Notes under the pieces: generated by a model
What the model saw: the letters and a program-made list of their open reading frames with translations, nothing else
The model's database searches: none
Told to the model about the DNA's origin: nothing
Origin: Callorhinus ursinus
Taxonomy: Eukaryota; Chordata; Mammalia; Carnivora; Otariidae
Direction: 5' to 3'
DNA: 64,000 bases
Assembly: GCF_003265705.1 (NCBI RefSeq)
Contig: NW_020312867.1
Coordinates: forward strand, 4,553,307 to 4,617,306
Position numbers and translations under genes: made by a program
Shown: piece by piece, positions 43,513 through 54,710 of the stretch
Position numbering within the stretch: position 1 is the stretch's first letter
Layout of the letters: each line of letters opens with the position of its first letter

Positions 43513-44203
43513 TCATGCAGGGGGCCCCCTGCATAGTTCTGTGACCAAAGCTTCAGGCTAAGTAGTCAGAGTCATTGGAATAAACATATTTTTCAAAACT
43601 TGAAATAAGCTATTTTATGCCCTCCGGGGTTGAGGCAGAGAAAACAAGGATGGGGTTTCTAGAAACCTAGATGATCTAATAGATGCTGTAGCTCGCTGGC
43701 TGGGCAAGCAGTTTACAGTTCAGCTTGACCGAAGATCCTGCACGGAGCGTTGGCTGCCCCCCTCAGTGGCCAGCTCCTGTGGCAGAGAATACTTGTGCTC
43801 AGGGTATCTGTGTGGGGCATGACAGCTGTGCGTCATTGCACTCAGCCAGGAACATCTCCAGCCGAGTCCTTTGGACCTGTGGGCGGAGACTCAGAGAAGT
43901 CTGTAAGTCTAGGTTGGATATATTCAGACTTGTAATGTGCTTAAGAATTCAGTTTAAACATTAGTTGCCAGTGCTAACCTGCCTGCTCACACATTCACCT
44001 TTTTGTTTTCCTGTCCTGGCCAGGACAGGGGGAGGAGAACAGGTATGTGGGCCCTGCTCTGAATGCAGGCCCCAGACGCAGGGGTGGTGCTTGGGGCCAG
44101 GATGAGGCATACCAGACACACAATTGCGGTGTTAGGGAACCGCCTGCTGGCAGAGCTGGTGCTAGTCTGCAGTGGCCTGGCCGAAAGAGCCAGTAACCAG
44201 AGG

Positions 44204-44232
44204 CTGTGTGTGCATGTGTGTGTGGTATGTGG
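44204..44232. repeat. (TG)n tract
   Basis: CTGTGTGTGCATGTGTGTGT, short and impure. Confidence 0.8.
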
Positions 44233-44388
44233 TGTTTTGTTTTTATTAACTTTTGTATAAAGATAAAAGAATATGGATAAAAAACATACAAGTTATAGAG
44301 AATAATAATACAATAAGCACCTTTGAAGCTCCCAGTCCCCTCTGTGCTCTTTCCAGTAGGGCTGAGTTCTTCAAGTAGAATTTTATTT

Positions 44389-44576
44389 TTTCTTAAAGAT
44401 TTTATTTATTTATTTGAGAGAGGGAGAGAGAAAGTGAGTGAGCACTAGTGGGGGGGGTGGGCAGAAGCAGACTCCCTGCTGAGCCCAACATGGGGCTCGA
44501 TCCCAGGACCCCGAGATCATGCCCTGAGCCTGAGCCGAAGGCAGCCGCTTAACTGCCTGAGCCACCCAGGCACCCC
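44389..44576 (-). mobile_element. CAN-SINE, antisense
   Basis: Duplication TAGAATTTTATTT on both sides; contains a G8 run and a CCTGAGCCTGAGCC repeat in the head region. Confidence 0.93.
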
Positions 44577-45181
44577 TAGAATTTTATTTCTGAACACCTG
44601 AGACTCAGAGAGAGAAGGGGACTTGCTTGAAGTTTCAGTTTGTCAGTAACAGAGGCAGAGACTGGATAAGCCACCCTATGAGTGTGGTGGGGAATCTGAT
44701 TCCGTCTGACCCAGTAAGTCTGATGAAGGGTAAGCCTTTCGTCTCATTAGGCCCTGGTCATCTCTGACATCTCTGACACCTGGTGCCTGGAACAAGCTGT
44801 CCTGTGTGCCAGGTCCCCAGCACCGTGTGCTCTGGCATATAGTTTTAATCCTCTGGCCTGTCAGCCAGCAAGAGTGAGTAGCAGCTCCCTGTTCCTGCAA
44901 AGGTCATCACAGGCCAGAAGCCAATTGGATGCTGGTGACAGTTCCTCCAGGCACATGGGGATGTATCTTTGCAGCTGTCTGTAATTGCAGCCAGGAGCTG
45001 CATGGGAGCCTCTCCTAGTCTCTGTGCACTTTGTCACCTTCTTGTCACCCTGAAATCCAGAGTGGTGAGGTAAGGAACAATGACCTACCTGGGCTGTTGG
45101 GCCACAGGAGTTTTGTTTTAGGAATAGCGTCTGTCTTTTTCAGCAAAATAATTTCCAAGGGATCAGAAAGAACCGCTGAGA

Positions 45182-45435
45182 GGGGCGTCTGACACTTGGT
45201 TTCGGCTCAGGTTGTGATCTCAGGGTTGTGGAATTGAGCCCTGCTGTGGGCTCCACACTCAGCGCGGAGTCTGCTTAAGACTCTCTGCCAAGGCGCCTGG
45301 GTGGCTCAGTCGCACACTCTCTCTGTCAAATAAATAAATAAAATCTTAAAAAAAAAAGACTCTCTCTGCCCCTTCGCCCCCACCCCTAAAATAAATAAAT
45401 AAATAAATAAATAAATCTTTAAAAAAAATAGAACC
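45182..45435 (+). mobile_element. Older CAN-SINE, interrupted
   Basis: GGGGCGTCTGACACTTGG, AGGTTGTGATCTCAGGGTTG, then AGTCTGCTTAAGACTCTC, cut by a mini-SINE and resuming CTCTGCCCCTTCGCC to an (AAAT)n tail. Confidence 0.87.
45291..45355 (+). mobile_element. Mini CAN-SINE (head joined to tail)
   Basis: AGGCGCCTGGGTGGCTCAG joins directly to TCGCACACTCTCTCTGTC and AAATAAATAAATAAAATCTT(A)n. About 140 bp of body is missing. Flanked by AAGACTCTCTGCC and AAGACTCTCTCTGCC. Confidence 0.88.
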
Positions 45436-46019
45436 ACTGAGAAATGTAAATAGTGATGTGGGAGTGAAGGAATGGCAAATAGATTTGTTCTCCTTTCTTG
45501 AGGTTGTAACATTGTTTACTAATAGTAATTCTCAATGCATGTATCCCTTTTCCCAGACTTCCTGTTCTGGGAGCAAAGAAGTCTCCGGAAGACTTGAGTC
45601 AGGTCCCTCCCTGCTTTGAAAACCCAGAATCATGGAAATTTCAGGTCAGAAAAGAGGACCCCGCAAGCACTCCAGGCCAGTGTTTCCAAATTGTGGGAGT
45701 TCACAGACCACTAATACTTTTTTAAAAACTCTGATGACAGAGTTGCCAACTTCTTATTTTGCTAAAGACATTAAAATAGTCAACTGCCAGGCATTCATCC
45801 CCATTTCATAAAAGAAAGGACTTTTTCACAACAACAACCAGCAACAAAGAGACCCCTGTCATTTCTCATGAATCTTAAGTTCAAAACATTCACCTGTAAC
45901 AAGAACTCTGAACTACCTTGTTCTGGTTATCATCACCATGACACAGACCAGTGAAATCTCTGTTGCAGACTGGTCTGGGCCTCTTATTTGCCAAGGGTCT
46001 GCAGCTGTAATCCCACGCT

Positions 46020-46200
46020 TTGAAGCCTTGGCTGCATATTGGAATCACCAGGGAAGCTGTTAACAAACGACTATGGATGCCCAGGCCCCACCCCTAGAGA
46101 CTCTGATTGACTCAGACCAGGTGGGGCTCCCCCGTGATTTTATTTTGCAGCCAGAATTGAGACTCGCATGGGTAATCCAGTCCCCCTTCTGATGCATGAA
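46020..46200 (+). repeat. hAT/MER5-like relic
   Basis: TTGGAATCACCAGGGAAGCT, GCCCAGGCCCCACCCCTAGA and GACTCTGATTGACTCAGACC match the family's middle section. Confidence 0.65.
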
Positions 46201-46401
46201 TCCCTGGTAAAGCAGTTCTACCAAGTTTCCGTACAACCAAGACAAACAATCTTAATGTTCGGGATGTTCCCCATCTCTGAAATCTCCCCAAACTCTGATT
46301 TGGAAGAAGGGATTTCCTGAAGGTCAGGATTAGAGAGGGGGAGGGAACTTCTGTTCATTAAGTGCTTGCTGGGACCCAGATCCATTGGTAAGTTGTTTTG
46401 T

Positions 46402-46592
46402 TTTTTTTTTAAAGATTTTATTTACTTTTTTGACAGACACAGAGAGAGAGGGAACACAAGCAGGGGGAGTGGGAGAGGGAGAAGCAGGCCTCCCACTGAG
46501 CAGGGAGCCCGATGCGGGACTCGATCCCAGGACTCTGGGATCATGACCTGAACCGAAGGCAGACACCCAACAACTGAGCCACCCAGCTGCCC
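46402..46592 (-). mobile_element. CAN-SINE, antisense
   Basis: TTTTTTTAAAGATTTTATTT to GAGCCACCCAGCTGCCCT. Confidence 0.92.
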
Positions 46593-46924
46593 TCATTAGT
46601 TTTTTTTAAATAATACTTACTAGTTTCTTTAGAAATACAATAAAGTGTAAAGAAAGATAAAAATAGCATATAATCCTACTGTCAGATACCCCTTATTGAG
46701 TTAAAAGGCGGGGGGAAGCACAGTATGATAGGCAGAGTAATGCTCCCCTCCCCACAAAGATGTCCACATCATCCCCAGAGCCTTGGAATATATTACTTTA
46801 TGTGGCAAAAGGATTTAAAGTTAAGGATGTTCAGATGGGGAGATTAGCCTGGAGGCTTATCTGCAGGCAGACCCAGTGTAATCCACAAGGGCAGAGGGGC
46901 AGAGAGAGTCTGCGCCCTGGCAGA

Positions 46925-46995
46925 GAGACTCTTAAGCAGACTCCGTGCTGAGTGTGGAGCCCAAAGCAGGGCTTGATTCCACAACCCTGAGAGGG
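46925..46995 (-). mobile_element. CAN-SINE fragment, antisense
   Basis: GACTCTTAAGCAGACTCCGT, GTGGAGCCCAAAGCAGGGCT and TTGATTCCACAACCCTGAG; middle section only. Confidence 0.65.
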
Positions 46996-47016
46996 CCCTT
47001 AAAAAGTAGAAGGGCT

Positions 47017-47181
47017 AGGGGCACCTGGGTGGTGTTGGTTAAGTGTCTGCCTTCGGCCCAGGTCATGATCCCGGGGTCCTGGGATCAAGCCCCGCATCGG
47101 GCTCCCTGCTCAGCGGGAGCCTGCTTCTCCCTCTCCCACTCCCCCTGCTTGTGTTCCCTCTCTGTCAAATTAAAAAAAAAA
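47017..47181 (+). mobile_element. CAN-SINE, last of the dense region
   Basis: GGGGCACCTGGGTGGTGTTGG (lacks the CTCAG of the head). Duplication AAAAGTAGAAGGGCT. Confidence 0.92.
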
Positions 47182-47514
47182 AAGTAGAAGGGCTTTGAGG
47201 CAGGGGGCACATGGGGGATCTCTTCCACAGTTTTGCTGTGAACCTAAAACTGCTCTAAATTCTATTTTCTAAAAAAAAAAAAAGTGGAAGAGGGAAGCAA
47301 AAGAGGTCAGCGTGCTGCAGTGTAGGAAGGGACTTACTCTGGCCTTGCTGGGTGAAGCGGGAAGGGGGTTGCGAGGGGGTTGTGCCTTGCTTTTAGCCTG
47401 TGAGACCCGTCTTGGACTTCTGACCTCCAGAACTATAAGATAAACTGTATGCTGTTTAAGCCCCTGCATTTGTGGTGATCTGTTATAGTAGCCGTAGAAA
47501 ATACTCAGGAATAC

Positions 47515-47665
47515 ATCGTACCAGGTTTTTTACACATCTTGTTTAATCCATGTAAACCACCTGAGAGTAGGCATTTTAGCCCTACTTTAGAGATGGGCAA
47601 GCTGAGACTCAGAGAAACTTGCTGGCGGAGCAGGGATTTTAACCAAGGTCTTTGTCTTTCTAAGG
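47515..47665 (-). repeat. MIR SINE, antisense
   Basis: CTACTTTAGAGATGGGCAAG, CTGAGACTCAGAGAAACTTG and GGAGCAGGGATTTTAACC. Confidence 0.78.
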
Positions 47666-48414
47666 CCAAGTTTGGGCACACTGTCCTCCTTCCCCTCCAG
47701 CTGCACTCCGCCTGCCTGCCAGTACCAGTCTGAGTGTCCGGTCCTCCCTGGGGTTTCTGGGAGAGCTTCCTGCCTGGTGGGATTTGGGATTCTGTAATCC
47801 CTCTGGGAGTGTGGGGTTGTGGAGGGGTGATATCAGACAGAGAGGGTGTCAAAAGAGTTTTTCAAATCATCTAAGGAAAAGTAAAGGACATTTGAAGAGA
47901 AAGGCAGGGAACTTAAGACATGAATTAAGGAAAATGGAAAATGTGTTCCTAAGACCCAGGGCTGTGGCACCATAGACTTTATGTGGGGGAGGGGGGGCTC
48001 TAACCTCCATGGGTTCATGCTGCTGTTCCCTTCTATGATCCCATGTGGACAGACAGCACCCTGCTTGGGGAGCGGGAAGGAATTATGCTTGGACACTCCA
48101 TTGTCTTGCTGAAATGCCCCCGTTGCGGTGCCCAGAGGCCTTCAGTCTTGCCGACGGTAGCCATCCAGGCCCACAGTGGGAGGGCCAGAGACCAAACCTA
48201 GGACTTCCCACCGGCTTTGGGCATGGGAAGCCATTAACTCAAGGGTCTGAGGCTTGCCTTTTGGCATCGCAGAGCCTCTGAGTCTGGGGGGAGGATTTCT
48301 GCCTCTGAGCTACACCAGACTCTCCCTGGGCCTGTGTCCTGTGGGGCCATCCCCCCAAGAAAGGGTGCTGAGAAGAATCAGCATTCAGCTAACTGTAACC
48401 ATCTGTCTTTGCAG

Positions 48415-48557
48415 TCCTGAGAAATATCTTTGTCCTCGTCTGCATCATTATCGTCTGCTCCCTGCTCTTCCCTGTCCTGTGGCACCTCTGGATTTATGCG
48501 GGAAGTGCCAACTCTAATTTCTTTTATGCCATCACGCTGACCTTCAACGTTGGGCAG
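48415..48557 (+). CDS. PIGU: PIGU exon 11 (residues 351-398)
   Basis: TCTTTGCAG acceptor, GTAAGA donor. Reads (F)[18 protein letters not shown] then [20 protein letters not shown] and ITLTFNVGQ, a transmembrane helix followed by the conserved [11 protein letters not shown] loop. Asn383, which I recall as the residue changed to Lys in human PIGU-deficiency patients, is Asn here. Ends in phase 0. Confidence 0.97.
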
Positions 48558-48734
48558 GTAAGAGTCCAGGGCTGCACGGGGACAGGGATTCGTTTTGTAG
48601 CTTCAGACATTGAGCAAAGGCCGTGGGTTCTGCAAACTAGGCATTTGGACTTGAGTGAGGGGACCGTTCTTCCCCTGCAGTAGCTCCTGGTCCAGTAGAG
48701 AAGATTAAAGAAGAGAGCAGTAGAAAAGCTGAAT

Positions 48735-48905
48735 TGGGCCAGCATTTATTGGGCACCGTGCTGAGCCATCGCCCCAGTGAATTCTCCCTGCAAGCCTGTG
48801 AGATAGTGTTATCACTGCTTTACAAACGCAACCAAGGCTGGCTCACACAGGTTGTCTCTTGCCCAAGGTCGTTGGAGGTGCCAAGAACCAAATTCAGGGA
48901 AGGCT
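48735..48905 (-). repeat. MIR SINE, antisense
   Basis: GGGCACCGTGCTGAGCCATC, GCAAGCCTGTGAGATAGTGT and TCTTGCCCAAGGTCG. Confidence 0.68.
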
Positions 48906-48964
48906 CCATTTCTGAGGCTACCCTCTTTCTGTAACAGCCTGTGTGGCACTGTAGCAGGTGCAGT

Positions 48965-48978
48965 GGGGGGGGGGGGGG
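48965..48978 (+). repeat. G14 homopolymer
   Basis: 14 consecutive G after CAGT in PIGU intron 11; the length in the assembly is uncertain. Confidence 0.9.
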
Positions 48979-49197
48979 AGGAAACAGTGGTAGCGGGTGG
49001 AGAGACTTTCCAGACTGGGACAGCAGGAGCAAAGGCAGGGAGATGAGAACTAGTTCAGTCTAGCTGTTGGGTCAGTCGGAGCAGAAATCGTGGGACTGGG
49101 GGGTGAGGAGGCCGTAGGGGGTCAGAGAATGAGAGGTACCAGCTGGGAGCTCCGATCTCCTCCTGACCCAGGGAAAGCCCCTCCCTGGGTGCCACAG

Positions 49198-49455
49198 AGC
49201 AATGCTTCTCAGAATCGGGATGAGGGGGGGTTGTTAAGAATGCAGATGCCCTGGTAATGTTTTAAATCATGTAGATATGTTGTGACTACCACAATTACAC
49301 GGCTTTGTCCAAAAAAGCAAACAAACAAACAAACAAAAAAACAGATTCCCTGATCCCACTGCCAATAGATATGGAAAACAGGGTCAGGAATTTGGGTTTT
49401 TAGTAAGTTTTCCCAGAGATTCTGCTGCAGGTAGTCCAGCACACTTCTCTGAAGT
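49198..49455 (+). repeat. hAT/MER-like relic with (CAAA)n insert, tentative
   Basis: GCAATGCTTCTCAGAATCGG at the left, GGAATTTGGGTTTTTAGTAA and GATTCTGCTGCAGGTAGTCC at the right; an unrelated CAAACAAACAAACAAAC tract in between. Confidence 0.5.
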
Positions 49456-50359
49456 TCCCTTAGGTCAGCTCCATCTTCCTTGTGGGGTCTTAGGAGAATC
49501 AGTTGTCCCATTTACCACTTTAATTGCCGTTGGCACAGCCAGGCATTTCCTGTGCTTGATGGACTGGATGGGAAGCCAGGCGACTGGGGAGACGAATGAT
49601 GCCAGGGAATGGTCCCCAGGGAGAGCCTTGCCTCCAAGGTTAGCTGCTGGGAAAGAAGAGGGGAGGAGCTTGTGCTTTCGCAATGAGTGATGGGTCTGGT
49701 ATTTCCTGCACGGACCTTTCTGGACAATTCTTGTCCAGCCCGGCTGTTTATCCTGGTTTGTGAACAGCAGGAAGAGAGAGGAGGGTCCTGTAGCCTGGGT
49801 GGGACCGTGCTGGAGGGGCCATCCTGTCTGTCACACACAGGTTAGTCATGGTGGATACTCAGCTCCTCCTGAGACCTGCGTAAACAGAAGTGTGCAGGAT
49901 TCAACTTCATACTCTAGGAAATCCAAAAGGTTGTTCTGGCCCTCTGTCTTGCTGAAATCCCTTTAATTATCCTTGGAAAGTGATGGCTGGTGTGTGAGGG
50001 CATCAGGCCTGCCCTGGGCCTCTGCGGAGTTTGGCAAAAGTTCTGCTGAAATAGTCCACAGCTTGTCGTCAGGCCATGAGTGTCAGGTGTGGGTCGGGAC
50101 TACAGTTGCAGTGATGACGAGGTATTCATGGAACTTGCCAGATGACTGCTTTTTTCCCTGTGGCTGCCTTTGTGAGGGAAGGGTCTCCGTTGATGGTAGG
50201 GGAGATGTTTGCAAGTACTCAGGGGCCATCGAAGGCAGGAGAGACTGGACCGTCGGAAGGTGGGACTGGGGGTGGGAACGAAAGGCCAACTACATGGAGC
50301 ATGCTAGTTGGTGACTGCGCTGTGGAGAAAAACCAGGTTGAGCTTTGACATTGTCTTTT

Positions 50360-50990
50360 TACCTTTTTTTTTTTTTTTTTAAATCTTTTAAAAATGTACT
50401 TTTAATCAGACAAGTAATACATGAATTCATTATTGCTGGGAAAAGAAATCAAACAAAATAGAAGCCTACGGAATGAAAAGGGCCCCCAGGGTCCCTGTCT
50501 CTTCCCACCCCGGGCAGACGTCATGATTGGGATCGGTGTGGGGTATCTTTGCAGATGTTGTCTGTGTATTTACGACAACTGTCAGTACGCATGCACGCAT
50601 GCCGAGCTTGTTTGTGTACATGAAGAAACGGCCTCCTATTCTGGACACTGCTCTTGGACTTGCAGCATTTCGCTTGATGATCCCCTCTTGATATTGGTTC
50701 CAAGAGCCCGTTGGCAGAAGGAACTTGATTGATTTGACTAGGTAGGCTCCTGCTGATGGACATCGAGGCTGCTTCTGGTTTTCTGCTATAAATGGAAGAG
50801 CCCTGGGCATCCCTCCGCATAACCTAGTACACACAGACCAGCGTTTTCTCAGGACAGACTCCAGGTGGTGAGATTTACTGGGCCAGAGGACATGGGCCTT
50901 GTGCATTTTGGCAGATATTGCCACATTGCCCTTCAGACAGGTCATACCAGCCCACAGGCCTCCCAGCTGTGGCCCAAGTACAGACATCAC
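50360..50990. repeat. Old LINE fragment, tentative
   Basis: AATCAGACAAGTAATACATG, GAGATTTACTGGGCCAGAGG and TATTGCCACATTGCCCTTCA follow the order of old LINE 3' regions. Confidence 0.5.
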
Positions 50991-51274
50991 ACACCTGTGT
51001 CATCGGCCGCCTCAGGCCTGGACTCTTGAGTCAGACAACTTTGTCGGGTCAGATGTTTTCTGGGACTCCTGGCTTTGTTTGGGCTCTGTGGCGGCTGCTG
51101 CCAGATCACTGAACGGACATGTCATATGGGGGCACTTACCAAGGCAGTCGCTCAAGCCCTCTCACTGTCCCGGAGCATTGACTGAGCAGAAGAGCACCCC
51201 TCGTGAGGTTAGACACACCTGCCTCGGGCTGTTGGGAGCCACAGAGCACAAATATGAGACAGAATTTTACTAAC

Positions 51275-51530
51275 TATTGAATGTCCCCTCCTTAAAAAGG
51301 CCTTCCGTGAGGTTCCCCTCCTCCACTGTCTCCTTCTTAGCCCGTTTGTTTCCTTCCTAGCACTCTCCCAGTTTAAAGTTTATATTATTATTTCTCTCTC
51401 TGCCTCCCCTATTAGCCTCTGCACTTCATGCAAGCAGAAATCAGCCTGTCCTTTCCACTGCAGGGGCCCCAGCTACCAGCTTTGTGCTTGGCATAGAGCA
51501 CTTGAGCAACAGTTGCTGAATGAGTGAATG
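51275..51530 (+). repeat. L2 LINE 3' end
   Basis: AATGTCCCCTCCTTAAAAAG, GCCTTCCGTGAGGTTCCCC, GCACTTCATGCAAGCAG and GCAACAGTTGCTGAATGAGT, the full L2 terminal order. Confidence 0.85.
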
Positions 51531-52340
51531 AACCAAAGATGACCAGGGAGAACAGGGTGTGATTAAGGGCCCAGTGTACAGAGTAACCACTGGAGGAATC
51601 TAGCGGGAACAAGACCCCCGTTCCTGTTGTGAGTGGTCATGAAAGTCCTGGGGAGCAAGGAGTAGCAGCTGGGCCTTTCAGACCTGGAGAACGAGAGGTG
51701 TGGGAGGTGGGCAGGTGGGGGGGCCAAGTCGCCCCCACCGGCCGAGGTTAGTGGGTAGCAGCTCTGTCCCTAACCCTTCTCCGGCTTCTGTCAGAACGTG
51801 GTCTCTGTGGCTGGGGAAGCCGCTACGTATCCCCCACAGATCAAATCAGCCCTTGCTTCCATCTGACCTACAATCAATGCTTCGGTTGCAATGTATGGCA
51901 TTTGGGGACATGTCTTCAGTCCCATGGCTGGCTTTTCTCAGCTCTTCTAGCTGGGACAGTACCTTAAAGTCCCCTGGTCCTCCCTCTGCCCCCACTGGAC
52001 AAGACAGACCAGAGCTGTCCTGGGAACCAGATGAGCATGGATTTATAGCAGGCATCCAGAGCCCAGTCTGTTGCTGGTAAGTGCGGAATTGAATGTGGAG
52101 AACATCTTGACCCGTAGATTTTAGGTCCTGCTCTGTTTGAGTTGGTCAGTGCCACATTCTGTGATACGACAAACTACTGATAAATTCTTAGTAATACTGG
52201 CAGGTAAACCAGTGACTTAGGCTCCGTCCTTTCCCCTGGGGCCATTAAGTAGTTTACAGTTTGTGGCATGGATCATTTGTTAATTATAATTGTGCCTCAG
52301 AGTCAGTAACTAGGAAATGACAACAGTAAAACATCCATGG

Positions 52341-52364
52341 GTGTGTGTGTGCGCACACACACAC
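52341..52364. repeat. 24-bp (GT)(AC) palindrome
   Basis: GTGTGTGTGTGC followed by GCACACACACAC: a perfect inverted repeat with no spacer, alternating purine/pyrimidine. Confidence 0.92.
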
Positions 52365-52424
52365 ATACACAAGAAAGGCTGGGGAGAAGGAATGGTTGAG
52401 CTAGATTGGTTGGTTGAGGTCCTT

Positions 52425-52550
52425 TTTTACTTCCTCACAGTGTGACCTTCAGCAAGTGACTTCTCTGGGTTGCAGTTTTCTTAAAACCAGGCTTGATAAC
52501 CCAGCCTCCCTGGGTGTTGAGAGGATAGGGCATGTGTGAGTCCTGTTGCC
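52425..52550 (+). repeat. MIR SINE fragment
   Basis: ACAGTGTGACCTTCAGCAAG, TGACTTCTCTGGGTTGCAGT and GTTGAGAGGATAGGGCATG. Confidence 0.72.
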
Positions 52551-52754
52551 ATTTATATGTTGATATGAGAAGTAGCACCGGTGACCTGCTCTTCAGATAG
52601 CCAGAGCAAATCCCCAGGGAAACATTCAGACTGGAAAGAAGAACAAACTTCTTCCTTTTTTTTTTTTTTTTAACTCTTTTCTCCTGCAGGTCAGTGACCA
52701 GCAGAAGAAAAATAGTCATCAAGGATTACATATAAATCAAAATTAATATGTTGA

Positions 52755-52890
52755 GGGGCACCTGGGTGGCTCAGTTGGTTAAGCATCCGATTCCTGATCT
52801 CAGCTCAGGTCTTGGTCTCAGGGTTGTGAGTTCAGGCCCCATGCTGGGCTCCATGATGGGTATGGAGTCTACTTTAACAAACAAAAAAAG
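52755..52890 (+). mobile_element. CAN-SINE, internally shortened
   Basis: GGGGCACCTGGGTGGCTCAG to GGGCTCCATGATGGGTATGG, then AGTCTACTTTAACAAACAAA; the CT-rich body is missing. Confidence 0.87.
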
Positions 52891-53324
52891 TAATGTGTCT
52901 AAATTTAGCTTTTTTGAATGAGTAAGATAAAAACATCCCATTCACCCCCATTCATCTTAAAAACAGGGAACATGAGGAAATCTCTTCCTAAAATTATAAT
53001 TAATAGTGGCTCATGTTTAAAGAGTGACTGCTAGGGGCCAGGCCCATATGATCCCTTTAATCTTCTGGATCATGTGCTTGTGTGGCCTTCTGAGCCTTTC
53101 CTTGTGCGTTTGCATATACTTGTATGCTCCTGGAGAAGAGTTTTATTTGTGTGTGTGTTTTATTATTGGCATCATGATGAAAATACGACTTTTTCCTTTT
53201 AATAAAACATCTTGGCGATCTTTCCCTGTTTATGTAAGAAGGAAGCTCCTCACCACAGTTGACACAGCTGCTCCCCTCCTTGGGGCCCTATAAGCTGTTT
53301 TCCCTTATTTTTATCATAAGGAAT

Positions 53325-53415
53325 TCACTTAGTCCTTGTAACAGCCCTTTGAAGGAGACACTAGTATTCTTCTCTCCTGGTACCAGTGAGGAAGCAGAGG
53401 CTTGGAAATCCCCAA
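53325..53415 (-). repeat. MIR SINE fragment, antisense
   Basis: TTAGTCCTTGTAACAGCCCT, TTGAAGGAGACACTAGTATT and GTGAGGAAGCAGAGGCTTGG. Confidence 0.65.
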
Positions 53416-53439
53416 GCTCTGAGGGGGGTGTTTATTCAT

Positions 53440-53570
53440 GTTCTTGTTTCTCACGTCCTCTTGCTAGACAGGGGGTTCCATGAGGTCAGCCCCAGGTCTA
53501 TCTTGCTCACGACTGTATCCCCAGCACCAAGAATATTCAGTGACTGTTCATTGATGAATAAACGGAATGA
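53440..53570 (+). repeat. L2 LINE 3' end
   Basis: TCCATGAGGTCAGCCCCAGG, CGACTGTATCCCCAGCACC and GTTCATTGATGAATAAACGG. Confidence 0.78.
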
Positions 53571-54599
53571 GCTGGGATCCAAAACCACATTTTATGACCA
53601 GTGATCCCATATAATCCTGTGTACTCTAACCTCCCACTTCTAGCATCTGTTAGGACAAAGCTGGGCCTGTGGCAAGTCTTGCTGGATTCCTAGGGTGTCA
53701 GAACCAGAGCCCCCTTCCCATCTTCCCCTGTGGCTGACCCTGAGAGCCTCACTCCTATTCTATGTCCATGTCTAAAATAGATTCCCTACTATCCAAAACA
53801 GTGTCCCAGCTGTGTCTGGAACATTCCATGAGTTGCTGCCTCCTCACCATGAGGTGCCAGCTCCGGTCCCTTCTCCTTGTAGTGCAGACCCTGTAGATCC
53901 AAGGCTGGCCTTGCTTTGGCCACTCTGCTCTCGGTCTCCAGGGGGGCCTGGAGCCCTGGGGTCTGGGCGCCAGCCCTCTCCTGTTGGGTCTGCTCAGGAC
54001 TGGCTTATTTACTCCACCCATGAAAGCACAGTCCTGTCTCCTGGAATTGCCTTCTAGTTGGTCTGGTGTGTCATTCTGGGGAATGGGACAATGAGGAAGT
54101 AAATGTCTGGGGACGTGTGGGTCAGATCATCAGTGGTGGGGTGGTGTGTAACCCCCATTTGTGGACAGCCAGGGCCCATTTCAGATTTAATTCCGTGGGT
54201 CTGTGTAATCCTGGCTGCAAAATCCTGAGTCTGCGTGTGGGAAGAGGTGTTCCTCCTGACAGGAGGCGCCTGTGGCCCAGGCTGGAGTCCTTGCCCTCGT
54301 CCAGCTGCCTGTGCTTTGCCTTCCACACTGGTGGCATTTTGCCAGGTCTTCGTTCATTCCCTTGTTCCCCCCCCATCCTCAAACTTTTAGCTCAGTGCTC
54401 AGCATCCCAAGCGTGGCTCTCACAGGCCCTTCCCCACCTGCAACCAGAGTGACAGGAAAAGCCTGAGCTAAATATAGGGAGGCAAGGCCAGCAGAAAGCC
54501 TGGGCTTTGGAGGCCCAGCCTCTGCAGTAACTCTCAGCCCCATCTGTCCTGGCTCACTGGCCTTAGGCAAGTCTCCTAACTCCTTGGGCCTAATTAATA

Positions 54600-54710
54600 T
54601 ATTTGCATATATTGGGCGCTTGCTATGTGCCAGGCACTCTGCTAACAGAATGTGAATGAGACACAGCTCTGCTTGCTGGGAGCCCATGGTCTGAGGGAGA
54701 GAAAGAAAAG
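54600..54710 (-). repeat. L2 LINE 3' end, antisense
   Basis: GGGCGCTTGCTATGTGCCAG, GCACTCTGCTAACAGAATG and GGGAGCCCATGGTCTGAGGG. Confidence 0.7.

Larger units (their letters stand above)
46735..47500 (+). repeat. Old interspersed repeat, family unassigned
   Basis: ACAAAGATGTCCACATCATC, TTACTTTATGTGGCAAAAGG, GATGGGGAGATTAGCCTGG, later TTGGACTTCTGACCTCCAGA and ATTTGTGGTGATCTGTTATA. A familiar mammalian repeat broken by SINE material. Confidence 0.6.
41157..48414 (+). other. PIGU: PIGU intron 10
   Basis: 7.3 kb. It holds the last dense group of CAN-SINEs, plus MIR, L2 and hAT relics. 42700-43310, 43512-44200, 44577-45180, 45436-46010 and 47665-48414 show no element I recognise and no gene. Confidence 0.9.

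Noticed and set aside
46020..46200. Possible small RNA gene
   Set aside because: The conserved-looking blocks are explained by a MER5/hAT relic; no snoRNA boxes or miRNA-like hairpin was evident.
50466..50990. 174-codon open frame on the minus strand
   Set aside because: It starts at GTG within old LINE-like sequence; no recognisable protein.
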